Notes under the pieces: generated by a model
What the model saw: only the letters and a program-made list of their open reading frames with translations
Database searches by the model: none
Told to the model about the DNA's origin: nothing
Shown here: positions 15,972-24,125 of the stretch, one piece after another
Layout of the letters: every line of letters starts with the position of its first letter
Numbering within the stretch: position 1 is the stretch's first letter
Program-made: the position numbers and the translations under genes
DNA from: Armatimonadota bacterium
GTDB taxonomy: Bacteria; Bacillota; Desulfotomaculia; Desulfotomaculales; Nap2-2B
Reading direction: 5' to 3'
Assembly: GCA_023511535.1 (NCBI GenBank)
Contig: JAIMBK010000029.1
Location: 1-37,968, forward strand
DNA length: 37,968 nucleotides

Positions 15972-17348
15972 GTGCTTGATCTATTGATTAAGAATGCTCA
16001 GGTAGTGGTGCCTGAAGTCGGTGTTGAAGAAGTTAACGTGGGGATAAAAGACGGTCGTATTGTCTCGCTGGTTAGTCCGGCGGAAAAGATCCAGGCGAGC
16101 CGGGTGATTGATGCACGGGGATTATGGGTATTTCCGGGCCTGGTGGACCCGCACGGACATTACGGGGTTTACAATGATCTGGCCCATGATTTTGCTGTAA
16201 ACTCACGGTTTGCTGCGGCAGGAGGAGTAACAACGGTGGTTAACTTTTTTCGAACGCCCGGTTCTTACCTGGAAACGTTGCCGCCGGCGATCCGGTTAGC
16301 GGAGGAGCACAGTCTGATTGACTATGCTTTTCATTTGGCCATCCTCACCGGCCAGCACGTCAGGGAAATGTCTGCCTGCGTTGAAAGGATAGGGGTTACA
16401 TCCTTTAAGTTTTTTATGGGCTATAAAGGGGTGGAAAAATCCCGGTTCGGTTCGGATCGCACCATTGACGATGCGTTTCTGGTAGAAATTTTTGACCGGA
16501 TGCGGGGAATTTCCGACCGCCTGGTGTTATGCGTGCACTGCGAGAATGCAGATCTTAGTCGCCAGTTAAAGGTTCAAAAAGCTGGCGCGGTACCCAACAC
16601 CCTGGCTGGTTTTCAAAGCCTCAGCCCAGGTTTTGTGGAAACAGAAGCGCTTGTTCGGACGCTTTATCTGGCCAGCCAGTACGGTGTCAGAATTTATATC
16701 GTGCATTTAAGTGCGGCCTCCAGCGCTGAGGTTCTTTCCTGGCTGCCCTGGTTCGACTCCGAACGGGTAACTATTGAAACCTGCCCGCATTACTTGACCA
16801 TTGACACCGGTTGCACCGCCGGTTTACTGGCCCTCGTGCGGCCGCCGGTGCGCAACAGGCGGGACGTAGAAGCGTTATGGAAAGCCATTCGCCGGGGGCA
16901 TATCACTGCTATCGGCAGCGACGAATGCCCAAACTATCGCGCCAACAAATTTAAAAATGGAGAGAACATCGATACTCCGGTCGTGGGTTTTGGCGGGATG
17001 GGGCTGATTTTGCCGCTCATGTTGACGGAAGGGTATTTCCGCCGCGGTATTGCCCTGGAGATGGTGGCGGCCCTGACGAGTATGAATCCGGCCAAAACCT
17101 TTGGGCTGTACCCGGCTAAGGGAGCGCTTATGGTGGGTGCAGATGCCGACCTAGTCCTGGTGGATCCTGCCCAACGGCGAACAGTGCGGGCACAAGAAAT
17201 GGTAATGGCGTCCGACTATAGTGTTTACGAGGGAATGGAATTGCGTGGTTGGCCGGTGATGACTATTTCGCGAGGAGAAATCATCTTTGAAAACGGAGAG
17301 CTGCGGGGCAGCCCCGGGAGAGGGAAATACCTGTTTCGTCAGGCCTGA
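15972..17348 (+). CDS. Dihydropyrimidinase/hydantoinase-family cyclic amidohydrolase, copy 2
   Basis: 458 residues from GTG 15972 with AGGAGG upstream. Metal ligands: His61 and His63 (DPHGH), Lys146 (TSFKF), His189 (CVHCEN), His245 (IVHLSAASS) and Asp317 (GSDECP); so a complete active site. Closely matches copy 1 at 10119 in length and in motifs such as SYLETLP and the C-terminal SRGEII-E-G, which shows they are paralogues; substrate-loop residues differ. Last gene of the left catabolic operon; a 236-base gap follows. Confidence 0.9.
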   Translation: MLDLLIKNAQVVVPEVGVEEVNVGIKDGRIVSLVSPAEKIQASRVIDARGLWVFPGLVDPHGHYGVYNDLAHDFAVNSRFAAAGGVTTVVNFFRTPGSYLETLPPAIRLAEEHSLIDYAFHLAILTGQHVREMSACVERIGVTSFKFFMGYKGVEKSRFGSDRTIDDAFLVEIFDRMRGISDRLVLCVHCENADLSRQLKVQKAGAVPNTLAGFQSLSPGFVETEALVRTLYLASQYGVRIYIVHLSAASSAEVLSWLPWFDSERVTIETCPHYLTIDTGCTAGLLALVRPPVRNRRDVEALWKAIRRGHITAIGSDECPNYRANKFKNGENIDTPVVGFGGMGLILPLMLTEGYFRRGIALEMVAALTSMNPAKTFGLYPAKGALMVGADADLVLVDPAQRRTVRAQEMVMASDYSVYEGMELRGWPVMTISRGEIIFENGELRGSPGRGKYLFRQA

Positions 17349-17584
17349 AAAACTCTCACGGGTAAAAAAACCCCCAGGTTGTTACGAATGTCCAAAAGCT
17401 TGGTTTACATAACGTGAAAAATAGAGGAACCGGTGCCCACAGATCACCCCCTGCTCCTTTGCTCCACATCGGCAGCGCGACTGTCCGGACAGAACTGCCA
17501 TGGCCCCTTGCGGGCGGCCGAAAACCTCGTTTTAGCGCTGCGCGGACAAACTCCTCCCAACCTTGTTAACTTTGAAGAGGGGCG
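17349..17584. other. 236-base intergenic region with a palindrome
   Basis: No gene seen. It contains a perfect 12-base palindrome CTGTCCGGACAG at 17481-17492 and a weak GGGT/ACCC hairpin near 17359 without a T-run. It marks the break between the catabolic operon and the decayed glycerate kinase. The palindrome might be an operator. Confidence 0.4.
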
Positions 17585-17838
17585 ATGATGGTTGCGGGAT
17601 TAATTGCCGTTGCCCCTGATTCCTTTAAAGAGAGTATTTCCGCCTTTCAAGCAGCCGTGGGGATCGAACGGGGAATCAGATCCGTTTTCCCGGCGGCGGA
17701 GATCCTGAAATTGCCGTTGGCCGATGGGGGCGAAGGGACGGTAGAATGTCTGGTCAATAAACAAAGAAGTGGTTAGTTTGGCCGGTGCCGGAGCCGCGGG
17801 GAGGACTGGGAGCCGGCCTGGTAGCGTTCGCAGAGTAA
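17585..17838 (+). pseudogene. Glycerate 2-kinase (GlxK/GarK type), internally deleted and frameshifted
   Basis: The first 60 codons match the N-terminus of glycerate kinases (VAPDSFKESISAFQAA, then ILKLPLADGGEGTVE). Instead of continuing for about 370 residues it stops at TAG 17774. In other frames just downstream the conserved later motif is visible: LAGAGAAG at 17778-17801, then after one extra base GLGAGLVAF ending at TAA 17836-17838. In intact enzymes GAGAAGGLGAGLLAF lies some 200 residues further on. So an internal deletion of roughly 600 bases, at least two frame changes and loss of the C-terminus have occurred. Non-functional. Confidence 0.85.
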
Positions 17839-17890
17839 TAATGGGTTGCTAAGGGCTCAAGAAAAAAAGCGTAAAAGGGGGAGGGTGTTT

Positions 17891-18664
17891 ATGTCCACTG
17901 AAAAGGAATGGTTCACGGCAATTACCGACGTTGCCCCGAACCGCATTATTGTTCGCGGCTACCGGCTTGAGGATCTGGTCCGATCGGTAACCTTTACCGA
18001 GGCGGCGGTGCTTTTGCTTAAAGGTGAATTGCCCGGACCCAACGAAAGGGAAATGTTTGATGCCGTCCTGGTTGCGGCCGTAGATCACGGAGCCAGCCCC
18101 CCCTCCACCCTTGCCGCCCGTACGGTGGCTTCCACCGGTGGAGCGTTGAATGCCTCCCTGGCGGCGGGGTTTCTCTCCATTAACTCCTATCACGGCGGCG
18201 CCGTGGAAAACTGCATGCGTTTTCTCCAGGAAGCGGTAACCTGGGAGAAAAGTGGTGATACGGATGAAACAGCTGATAAAATCGTACAAAAAAATTTGGA
18301 GGCCAAAAAACGTATTCCCGGTTATGGTCACCGCCTGCACAAGGCCGATCCGCGGGTGAAGGTCTTAAAAGAAAAGGCGGAAAAATTGGGCTTTGCCGGT
18401 TCGTTCGTTCGTATGGCCCTGGCGGTGGAAACAGCACTATGTCGCCGGGGAAAGGAACTGCCCTTGAATGTGGACGGGATAATGGCCGCCCTGCTATGTG
18501 AAATGGGTTATCAGCCCGAACTGGCCAATGCCGTTTTTATGTTCGCGCGACTGCCCGGTCTGATTGCCCACAGTATTGAGGAGCGAGTCCGGCAGCGTCC
18601 TATGCGGCGCATAGATCCTGCAGGCTTTCGTTATGACGGTCCCGGGGTCAGGGATTTAGGTTAA
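17891..18664 (+). CDS. Citryl-CoA lyase-like short citrate synthase homologue
   Basis: 257 residues from ATG 17891 with GGGGGAGG upstream; much shorter than citrate synthase (about 370-430) but the size of citryl-CoA lyase, which keeps only the catalytic core. Catalytic positions are recognisable: His66 (VDHGASPPST), His101 (SYHGGAVENC), His147 (GYGHRLHKADPR) and Asp195 (LNVDG). Expected reaction: cleavage of citryl-CoA (or a methylated analogue) to acetyl-CoA (or propionyl-CoA) and oxaloacetate, or the reverse. The next genes encode a CoA synthetase of the succinyl/citryl-CoA type, which suits a two-step ATP-dependent citrate cleavage. Synthesis direction cannot be excluded. Confidence 0.82.
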   Translation: MSTEKEWFTAITDVAPNRIIVRGYRLEDLVRSVTFTEAAVLLLKGELPGPNEREMFDAVLVAAVDHGASPPSTLAARTVASTGGALNASLAAGFLSINSYHGGAVENCMRFLQEAVTWEKSGDTDETADKIVQKNLEAKKRIPGYGHRLHKADPRVKVLKEKAEKLGFAGSFVRMALAVETALCRRGKELPLNVDGIMAALLCEMGYQPELANAVFMFARLPGLIAHSIEERVRQRPMRRIDPAGFRYDGPGVRDLG

Positions 18665-18732
18665 GCATTGATGGTTATTTTTTAATAAATTGTGTGGTCC
18701 ACCCAATTGTCCAGTTGTAAGGAGGTTGCTTT

Positions 18733-19971
18733 ATGGCCAGACTTTTTGAATATCAGGGAAAGGAACTTTTAAAGGAACGGGGCATCCCCGTACCACGGGG
18801 ACGGCTGGCCGGAACGCCGGCTGAAGCCAAAGGGTTTGCAGCTGAACTGGGCAAACCAGTGGTCATCAAAGCTCAGGCCTGGGTAACCGGAAGGGCGGAG
18901 GCCGGAGGGATTAAATTTGCCGATTCGCCCGGTGAGGCTGAGACGTGGGCGCAGGCCATACTGGGACTTCAGCTGAAAGGATTTCGTGTGGAAAAGGTTC
19001 TGGTGGAAGAAAAGCTTGACATAGCCCAGCAGTTTTATGCCGGAGTGATTGTCAGCGACCAGTACCGTTCTCCGGTGATAATGTTCAGCACCATGGGGGG
19101 GACGGGAATAGAAGATATTGCCCGGGCGCACCCGGATAAGGTCTGGCGGCAGCCGGTGGATATTTTCACGGGCTTGCGGGAGCACGAAGCGCGAAACCTG
19201 GTTTGTAAAGCGGGGATCAGGGGAAAGTTGCAGGCAAAGCTGGTCCAGGTGCTGGTCAATCTCTACGGTCTGGCCCGGAAGGTTGAGGCCAGATCCCTGG
19301 AAATCAACCCCCTGGTCCTGGATACAGCGGGTGAAATATATGCCGCCGACTGCCGGGTGACGGTGGATGATAATGCCGTCTTCCGCCATCCGGAACTGGG
19401 CATTGAGATTGCCCGGGAGTTTGACCGGCCGGCCACCCCCCTGGAAAAGGTGGCTTATAAAGCTGAGGAAAAGGATTACCGGGGCACTTTTTACTTCCTG
19501 CAACTGGAAACCCAGTATGAAGGTGAGGATTATATCGGTTTTCACGGCGGCGGTGGCGGCGGTTCTATGATGGCCATGGACGCCCTGATGCGGGCCGGGT
19601 TCAAATTGGCCAATTTCTGCGACACCAGCGGTAACCCGTCGGCATCCAAGGTGTACCGGGCGGCAAAAATTATTTTATCCCAGCCCAAACTGGCAGGATA
19701 TTTTCATTCCGGTTCCGGTGTGGCCAGCCAGGAGCAGTACCACACAGCCAGGGGAATGGTAAAGGCCTTCCGGGAACTTAAATTGGACATTCCGGCGGTG
19801 ATCAGGATCGGTGGAAATTCGGAAGAAGAAGCCATCCGCATTCTAACGGAGTATACTCAGGACCTGCCCGGCAAGGTGGAGGCCTACGGGCGGGATGTGC
19901 CCGTAGAATATTGTGTGAACAGGCTCAAAGAACTGATCGCGGAATATAAAGACAGAAAGGCGGTGTCCTGA
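18733..19971 (+). CDS. Atypical succinyl-CoA/citryl-CoA synthetase beta subunit (ATP-grasp)
   Basis: 412 residues, ATG 18733 with AAGGAGG. N-terminal ATP-grasp domain starts MARLFEYQGKELLKERGIPVP and has the usual PVVIKAQ and EINPL segments; a C-terminal flavodoxin-like domain follows. Where succinyl-CoA synthetase has a nucleotide loop and the VNIFGGIVRCD segment, this protein has GFHGGGGGGSMM (near 273) and FHSGSGVAS (near 325), so it belongs to a divergent subgroup. With the alpha subunit it forms an acyl-CoA synthetase; candidates are succinate, citrate or a methylated relative. It is interrupted from its alpha partner by a small FeS protein gene, which is unusual. Confidence 0.85.
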   Translation: MARLFEYQGKELLKERGIPVPRGRLAGTPAEAKGFAAELGKPVVIKAQAWVTGRAEAGGIKFADSPGEAETWAQAILGLQLKGFRVEKVLVEEKLDIAQQFYAGVIVSDQYRSPVIMFSTMGGTGIEDIARAHPDKVWRQPVDIFTGLREHEARNLVCKAGIRGKLQAKLVQVLVNLYGLARKVEARSLEINPLVLDTAGEIYAADCRVTVDDNAVFRHPELGIEIAREFDRPATPLEKVAYKAEEKDYRGTFYFLQLETQYEGEDYIGFHGGGGGGSMMAMDALMRAGFKLANFCDTSGNPSASKVYRAAKIILSQPKLAGYFHSGSGVASQEQYHTARGMVKAFRELKLDIPAVIRIGGNSEEEAIRILTEYTQDLPGKVEAYGRDVPVEYCVNRLKELIAEYKDRKAVS

Positions 19972-20267
19972 TGGCGGATTATACCTTCACCACCATTACC
20001 GGCCAGGTGGTTTTTGATTACGGACGTTGCCGGCAGTGCCGGGAGAAACCGTGTGTGGCTTCCTGTACGGCCGGGATATTAAAGCTGGAAGGGGATGGAC
20101 CGGTGCTGGCCATGGATGCGGCACAGGTAAAAAAGGGCAAATGTACCGAGTGCCTGGCCTGTGAGCTGGAGTGCCATTTCCGGGGGGCGGGCGGTCTGCA
20201 TATAGAGCTGCCCATTCCCGGTCTGGATGCCATAACGGGGGTGAAACGGGATGTCCATTTTAATTGA
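19971..20267 (+). CDS. Small 2x[4Fe-4S] ferredoxin-like protein within the CoA-synthetase operon
   Basis: 98 residues; ATG 19971 overlaps the stop of the beta subunit by one base, and the end overlaps the alpha gene by 17 bases, so the three are translationally coupled. Two Cys clusters: C-x2-C-x4-C-x3-C (GRCRQCREKPCVASC) and C-x2-C-x2-C-x3-C (CTECLACELEC), each able to hold [4Fe-4S]; they lack the Pro after the last Cys seen in classical ferredoxins. Probably an electron-transfer or structural subunit associated with neighbouring enzymes. No acyl-CoA synthetase is known to me to need such a subunit. Confidence 0.82.
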   Translation: MADYTFTTITGQVVFDYGRCRQCREKPCVASCTAGILKLEGDGPVLAMDAAQVKKGKCTECLACELECHFRGAGGLHIELPIPGLDAITGVKRDVHFN

Positions 20268-21150
20268 CGAATGTTCAAGGGTTGTGGTACAGGGGATTAC
20301 CGGCCGCGAGGGCATGGTACGGACAAAGTTGATGGTGGATTACGGCACCAATGTGGTGGCCGGCGTTACCCCCGGGAAAAAGGGGGAAGCGGTTTTTGGT
20401 GTTCCGGTGTTTGATACCGTTGAAGAAGCGTGGGAAGAAGCGGGTCCCCTGGATGTCAGCGTGATCTTTGTCCCGGCCCCCTTTGTTAAGGGTGCAGCCT
20501 TTGAGGCCATTGACGCCGGGGTGAAGCTGCTGGTCATTGTTCCGGACAGGGTACCCCTTTATGATGTCCTGGAAATAGACGCTCTGGCCCGCCGGAAAAA
20601 TGTGCGCTTTGTCGGCCCCAATACCCTGGGCATGATCAGTCCGGGGAAGGCCGTGGTGGGCATGATCGGGGGTAAGGCCTCCACGGCCAGGGAATGGTTC
20701 CGTCCCGGCTCCGTGGGGGTCATTTCCCGCAGCGGCGGGATTACTTCGGCCATTTCGTATTACCTGACCAGGGCTGGGGTGGGCCTGAGCACGGTGATTC
20801 ACGTCGGGGGGGATCCTATTATCGGATTGCCGTTCCCCGAACTGCTTAAAGAGTTCGAGCAAGATCCAGAAACGAAGGCAGTGGTCATGTTTGGTGAAAT
20901 CGGTACCTCCCAGGAGGAGATGGCGGCTGAACTGATTAAAGCTGGCGAGTTTACCAAACCGTTGGTGGCTTTTATTGGCGGCGCGGCGGCCAAAAGCGGA
21001 ACCCGCTTCTCCCATGCCGGCGCCATCATCGAAGGGGGAAGAGGAACTCATCAGGGCAAGGTGGAAAGCCTTCGCTCGGCGGGCGCCACGGTAGTCGAAA
21101 CATTCAGTGACCTCTTTGTTGTTACGCCGAAGATTATTGGAATAGCTTAA
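20251..21150 (+). CDS. Succinyl-CoA/citryl-CoA synthetase alpha subunit
   Basis: 299 residues, start ATG 20251. CoA-binding Rossmann domain first (VVVQGITGREG; VTPGKKG), then the ligase domain with the phospho-His255 in FSHAGAIIEGG. In place of the GPNCPG loop of SucD it has GPNTLG (122-127), so the Cys there is replaced by Thr. Slightly divergent from SucD, as is its beta partner. Together with the citryl-CoA-lyase-like gene it might make a citryl-CoA synthetase/lyase pair; with the fumarate-reductase-like and fumarase genes downstream, a succinyl-CoA synthetase role is equally plausible. Confidence 0.87.
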   Translation: MSILIDECSRVVVQGITGREGMVRTKLMVDYGTNVVAGVTPGKKGEAVFGVPVFDTVEEAWEEAGPLDVSVIFVPAPFVKGAAFEAIDAGVKLLVIVPDRVPLYDVLEIDALARRKNVRFVGPNTLGMISPGKAVVGMIGGKASTAREWFRPGSVGVISRSGGITSAISYYLTRAGVGLSTVIHVGGDPIIGLPFPELLKEFEQDPETKAVVMFGEIGTSQEEMAAELIKAGEFTKPLVAFIGGAAAKSGTRFSHAGAIIEGGRGTHQGKVESLRSAGATVVETFSDLFVVTPKIIGIA

Positions 21151-21278
21151 GGGGGTTTTTCAGTACCTTAAATCAGATAGTACGGCAACCATTATTGGCC
21201 TTGTTTCCGAAATTGATCGTTTTCCCGACGTATCAAAACTGACCGATCATATTTTTGGCCCGGAAAGGTGAAGAAGAA

Positions 21279-21959
21279 TTGTCCAGGGTTAATATTTTCA
21301 TCATGGGGAAACGGTATGAAATCCCGGAAGGATATACCATCATGAGGGCGTTTGAATATGCCGGCTACCGGTTGATTCGCGGTTGCGGCTGCCGGGCGGG
21401 GGCCTGCGGGGCCTGTGCCGTTGTCTACAGGACGGCGGGCGATTACCGGCTGAAATCGGGGCTGGCCTGCCAGACCCCCGTGGAAGAAGGCATGAATTTG
21501 ACCCAGGTACCCTTTTTCCCCGCTCAGAAAGCCGTTTACGACCTTAACCGGATTGCCGATCCCGTTGCCGAGTTCTGCCGTTTGTATCCCGAACTGAGCC
21601 GCTGTCTCGGCTGCAACGTCTGCACTAAAATATGTCCCCAGGGGCTGGACGTGATGTACTACATTGCGGCGGCGCAAAGAAAGGATCTGGCCCTGACTAC
21701 GGAACTGTCTTTCGATTGCCTGATGTGCGGCCTTTGCGCCGCCCGCTGCCCTGCCGAGATTGCGCAGTTCAATGTGGCCATGTATGCCCGGCGGGTGTAC
21801 GGAAAAGAGCTGGCTAAAAAATACAGTTATGCCCGCAGGCGTGCCGATGAAATCCGCCGGGGCGTTTACAACGACGAAGTGCGCCGGCTTAAGGAAATGG
21901 ACCGGCAGTCGCTCAAAGAACTTTACGACCGGCGTGATATTGTGAAGGCCAAGTACTAG
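21279..21959 (+). CDS. Fumarate reductase/succinate dehydrogenase-type iron-sulfur subunit (TfrB-like)
   Basis: 226 residues from TTG 21279, with AAAGGTGA upstream; the frame opens 24 bases earlier at another TTG. N-terminal [2Fe-2S] domain: C38-x4-C43-x2-C46 with C64 (and an extra C36). C-terminal part has two CxxCxxCxxxCP clusters (C109-C119 and C147-C157), i.e. room for two [4Fe-4S] centres rather than the [4Fe-4S]/[3Fe-4S] pair of membrane SdhB. That layout recalls soluble thiol:fumarate reductases. The partner flavoprotein follows; no membrane anchor gene is present, so the complex is probably cytoplasmic and linked to a soluble donor. Confidence 0.83.
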   Translation: MSRVNIFIMGKRYEIPEGYTIMRAFEYAGYRLIRGCGCRAGACGACAVVYRTAGDYRLKSGLACQTPVEEGMNLTQVPFFPAQKAVYDLNRIADPVAEFCRLYPELSRCLGCNVCTKICPQGLDVMYYIAAAQRKDLALTTELSFDCLMCGLCAARCPAEIAQFNVAMYARRVYGKELAKKYSYARRRADEIRRGVYNDEVRRLKEMDRQSLKELYDRRDIVKAKY

Positions 21960-21980
21960 CTGGAAGAAGGGAAAGAAGAG

Positions 21981-23600
21981 ATGAGTTATCCAGAAAATTT
22001 AAGGGACTCCATTGACCGGGTGAAAGCGTCCAGGCAGGCGCGCCTGGGCGCGGAGTTTCCCCGCCTGACGCCGGAGGAAAAAACTGCCCTGCTGGCCGCG
22101 TTTCATCCCGATTACCGCGCGGAAAGCAAAAGGGAATTGAGGGTCGGCCCCAACCGGGGGGAGCGGGTGCCGCAGGAACTGGCCGACCTGCTGGAGGGGA
22201 AGAGCTGGATCGATCCGGACCGCTTCCGCCTTGACCGGGTTGATTACGAAACGGACGTGCTGGTTGTCGGGGGCGGCGGCGCCGGCTGTACGGCAGCTCT
22301 GCTGGCCTGGGAGCACGGCGCCCGTGTCTTGCTGGCCACCAAGCTCCGTTTGGGCGATTCCAATACCATTATGGCCGAGGGGGGGATCGCGGCGGCCACG
22401 GAGCCGGAAGATTCGCCGATGCTCCACTACCTGGACACCGTAGGGGGAGGCCGCTACGAAAACGTTCCGGAGCTGGTGGAGGCCCTGGTGCTGGACGCCC
22501 CCCTGGTGGTGGAATGGCTGGAGAACCTGGGCGTGGTTTTTGACCGGCGGCCCGACGGCTCCATCCTGACCCACGCTCCTGGCGGCCACTGCCGCCGCCG
22601 GTCGCACTCCTGCAAGGATCTGACCGGGCTGGAGATCATGCGGGTGCTGCGGGACGAGGTACGCAATAAGGACATTGAAGTCATGGAATTTTGTGCAGTG
22701 GTGGAACTACTTCTGGACGAAAACGGCAACTGCGCAGGGGCGGTACTCTACAACTTTGACAACCAGGAGTACCTGTTAGTGCGGGCAGGGGCAGTCATCC
22801 TTACCACCGGCGGAATGGGGAGGCTGCACATCAATGAATTCCCCACCTCAAACCATTACGGCGCCACGGCCGACGGCCTGGTTGTGGCCTACCGGGCAGG
22901 TGCGCCGCTGCTCTACGTGGATGCGGTCCAATATCACCCTACCGGGGTGGCCTGGCCGGACCAGATGCTGGGTTATCTGATTACGGAGGCCCTGCGCGCC
23001 CACGGCGCCCACCTGGTCAACGCCAGGGGGGAACGCTTCATTAACGAGTTGGAAACCAGGGATGCCGTGGCTTCGGCCATCATCCGCGAGTGCCGGGAAG
23101 GGCGCGGGGTGCGCACCCCCACCGGAACAGAAGGGGTCTGGCTGGATACGCCCATGATCGATCTGATCGGCGGCCAGGGAAAAATGACGCGCCAGTTTAC
23201 CGGTATCTGCAAGCGCTTTGAAAGGTACGGCATTGACGTGTCCAGCGACCCCATTCTGGTCTACCCAACGCAGCACTATCAGAACGGCGGCGTAAAACAT
23301 GATCCCCAGGGGAAAACCGCTATCCCCGGCCTTTTCGTTGCCGGCGAAGTAGGGGGCGGGGTGCACGGCCGCAACCGCCTGGGCGCCAATTCCCTGGTGG
23401 ACATCTTTGTTTTCGGCCGGCGCGCCGGTGCGGCGGCCGCCTTGGATGCCCGGGACGGCCGGTCCGGGAAGCTGACCCTGGAACATGTGCGCCGCTTCCA
23501 CCGGGAACTGCAGAAGGCCGGGATCCGCGAGCCGGTTACCTCCCCGCTGCTTATCCCGGATTACTTGAGTGCCGGGCATAAGGCCCGGCAGCATGTCTAG
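21981..23600 (+). CDS. Fumarate reductase/succinate dehydrogenase-type flavoprotein with non-covalent FAD
   Basis: 539 residues from ATG 21981 (GAAGGGAAAGAAGAG upstream). FAD-binding GGGGAG at 97-102 is preceded by an unusual hydrophilic extension of about 90 residues. The segment GDSNTIMAEGG has Asn128 where membrane SdhA/FrdA carry the His that binds FAD covalently (SHT.A..GG), so FAD should be non-covalent, as in soluble fumarate reductases and L-aspartate oxidase. Active-site features remain: VDAVQYHPTG, ALRAHGAHLVNARGERF, HYQNGGVKHD and the C-terminal GRNRLGANSL. Context with fumarase and CoA-synthetase genes favours fumarate/succinate over aspartate. Confidence 0.87.
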   Translation: MSYPENLRDSIDRVKASRQARLGAEFPRLTPEEKTALLAAFHPDYRAESKRELRVGPNRGERVPQELADLLEGKSWIDPDRFRLDRVDYETDVLVVGGGGAGCTAALLAWEHGARVLLATKLRLGDSNTIMAEGGIAAATEPEDSPMLHYLDTVGGGRYENVPELVEALVLDAPLVVEWLENLGVVFDRRPDGSILTHAPGGHCRRRSHSCKDLTGLEIMRVLRDEVRNKDIEVMEFCAVVELLLDENGNCAGAVLYNFDNQEYLLVRAGAVILTTGGMGRLHINEFPTSNHYGATADGLVVAYRAGAPLLYVDAVQYHPTGVAWPDQMLGYLITEALRAHGAHLVNARGERFINELETRDAVASAIIRECREGRGVRTPTGTEGVWLDTPMIDLIGGQGKMTRQFTGICKRFERYGIDVSSDPILVYPTQHYQNGGVKHDPQGKTAIPGLFVAGEVGGGVHGRNRLGANSLVDIFVFGRRAGAAAALDARDGRSGKLTLEHVRRFHRELQKAGIREPVTSPLLIPDYLSAGHKARQHV

Positions 23601-23612
23601 GGGGCAGGAAGA

Positions 23613-24113
23613 ATGAAGGTCAAAACGCCTGTTTTAACAGAGGTTGTGCGCCGTCTGAAGGTCGGTGACCGGGTTGAGATTTCCGGCCCCATTTATACCG
23701 GGCGGGATGCCGCTCTGCCTAAGTTGTGCCGGGCCATTGAGGAAGGTGAACTTCCCAAACTGGGGCTGCAGCTGGAAGGGGCCGTTATTTTTCATACCGC
23801 CGTAAGTCCGGCCGGCATTGGGCCGACCACCAGCAACAAGGTAGAAATTGAGGGGAGCATTCCGGTTCTGTCGCGGGCCGGCGTAAGGGTTCATCTGGGT
23901 AAAGGGGCCTTGCGTGCAGAGACGGTAAAAGTGCTGCAGGAAACCGGGGCCGTTTTTATGGTTACCCCGCCGGTCACCGCCCTGTTTATAAACAACATCC
24001 GATCGCGCCGGGTAGCCGCATTTCCCGAAGACGGCATGGAAGCCCTGCACGAGCTGGTGGTGGAAGACCTCCCGGCCATTGTAGCCATAGCCCGCGGAGA
24101 GTCCATTTTTTAA
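23613..24113 (+). CDS. Class I fumarase-type hydro-lyase, beta subunit (C-terminal domain type)
   Basis: 166 residues, ATG 23613. Recognised by GRDAALPKLC near the start, the substrate loop GIGPTTSNKVE and GKGAL, then the typical AFPEDGMEALHELVVEDLPAIVAI. This is the swivelling domain of class I fumarase/tartrate dehydratase; partner of the next gene (gap 12 bases). Order beta-alpha is the reverse of the common alpha-beta order. Confidence 0.87.
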   Translation: MKVKTPVLTEVVRRLKVGDRVEISGPIYTGRDAALPKLCRAIEEGELPKLGLQLEGAVIFHTAVSPAGIGPTTSNKVEIEGSIPVLSRAGVRVHLGKGALRAETVKVLQETGAVFMVTPPVTALFINNIRSRRVAAFPEDGMEALHELVVEDLPAIVAIARGESIF

Positions 24114-24125
24114 AGGAGGGCGGTT

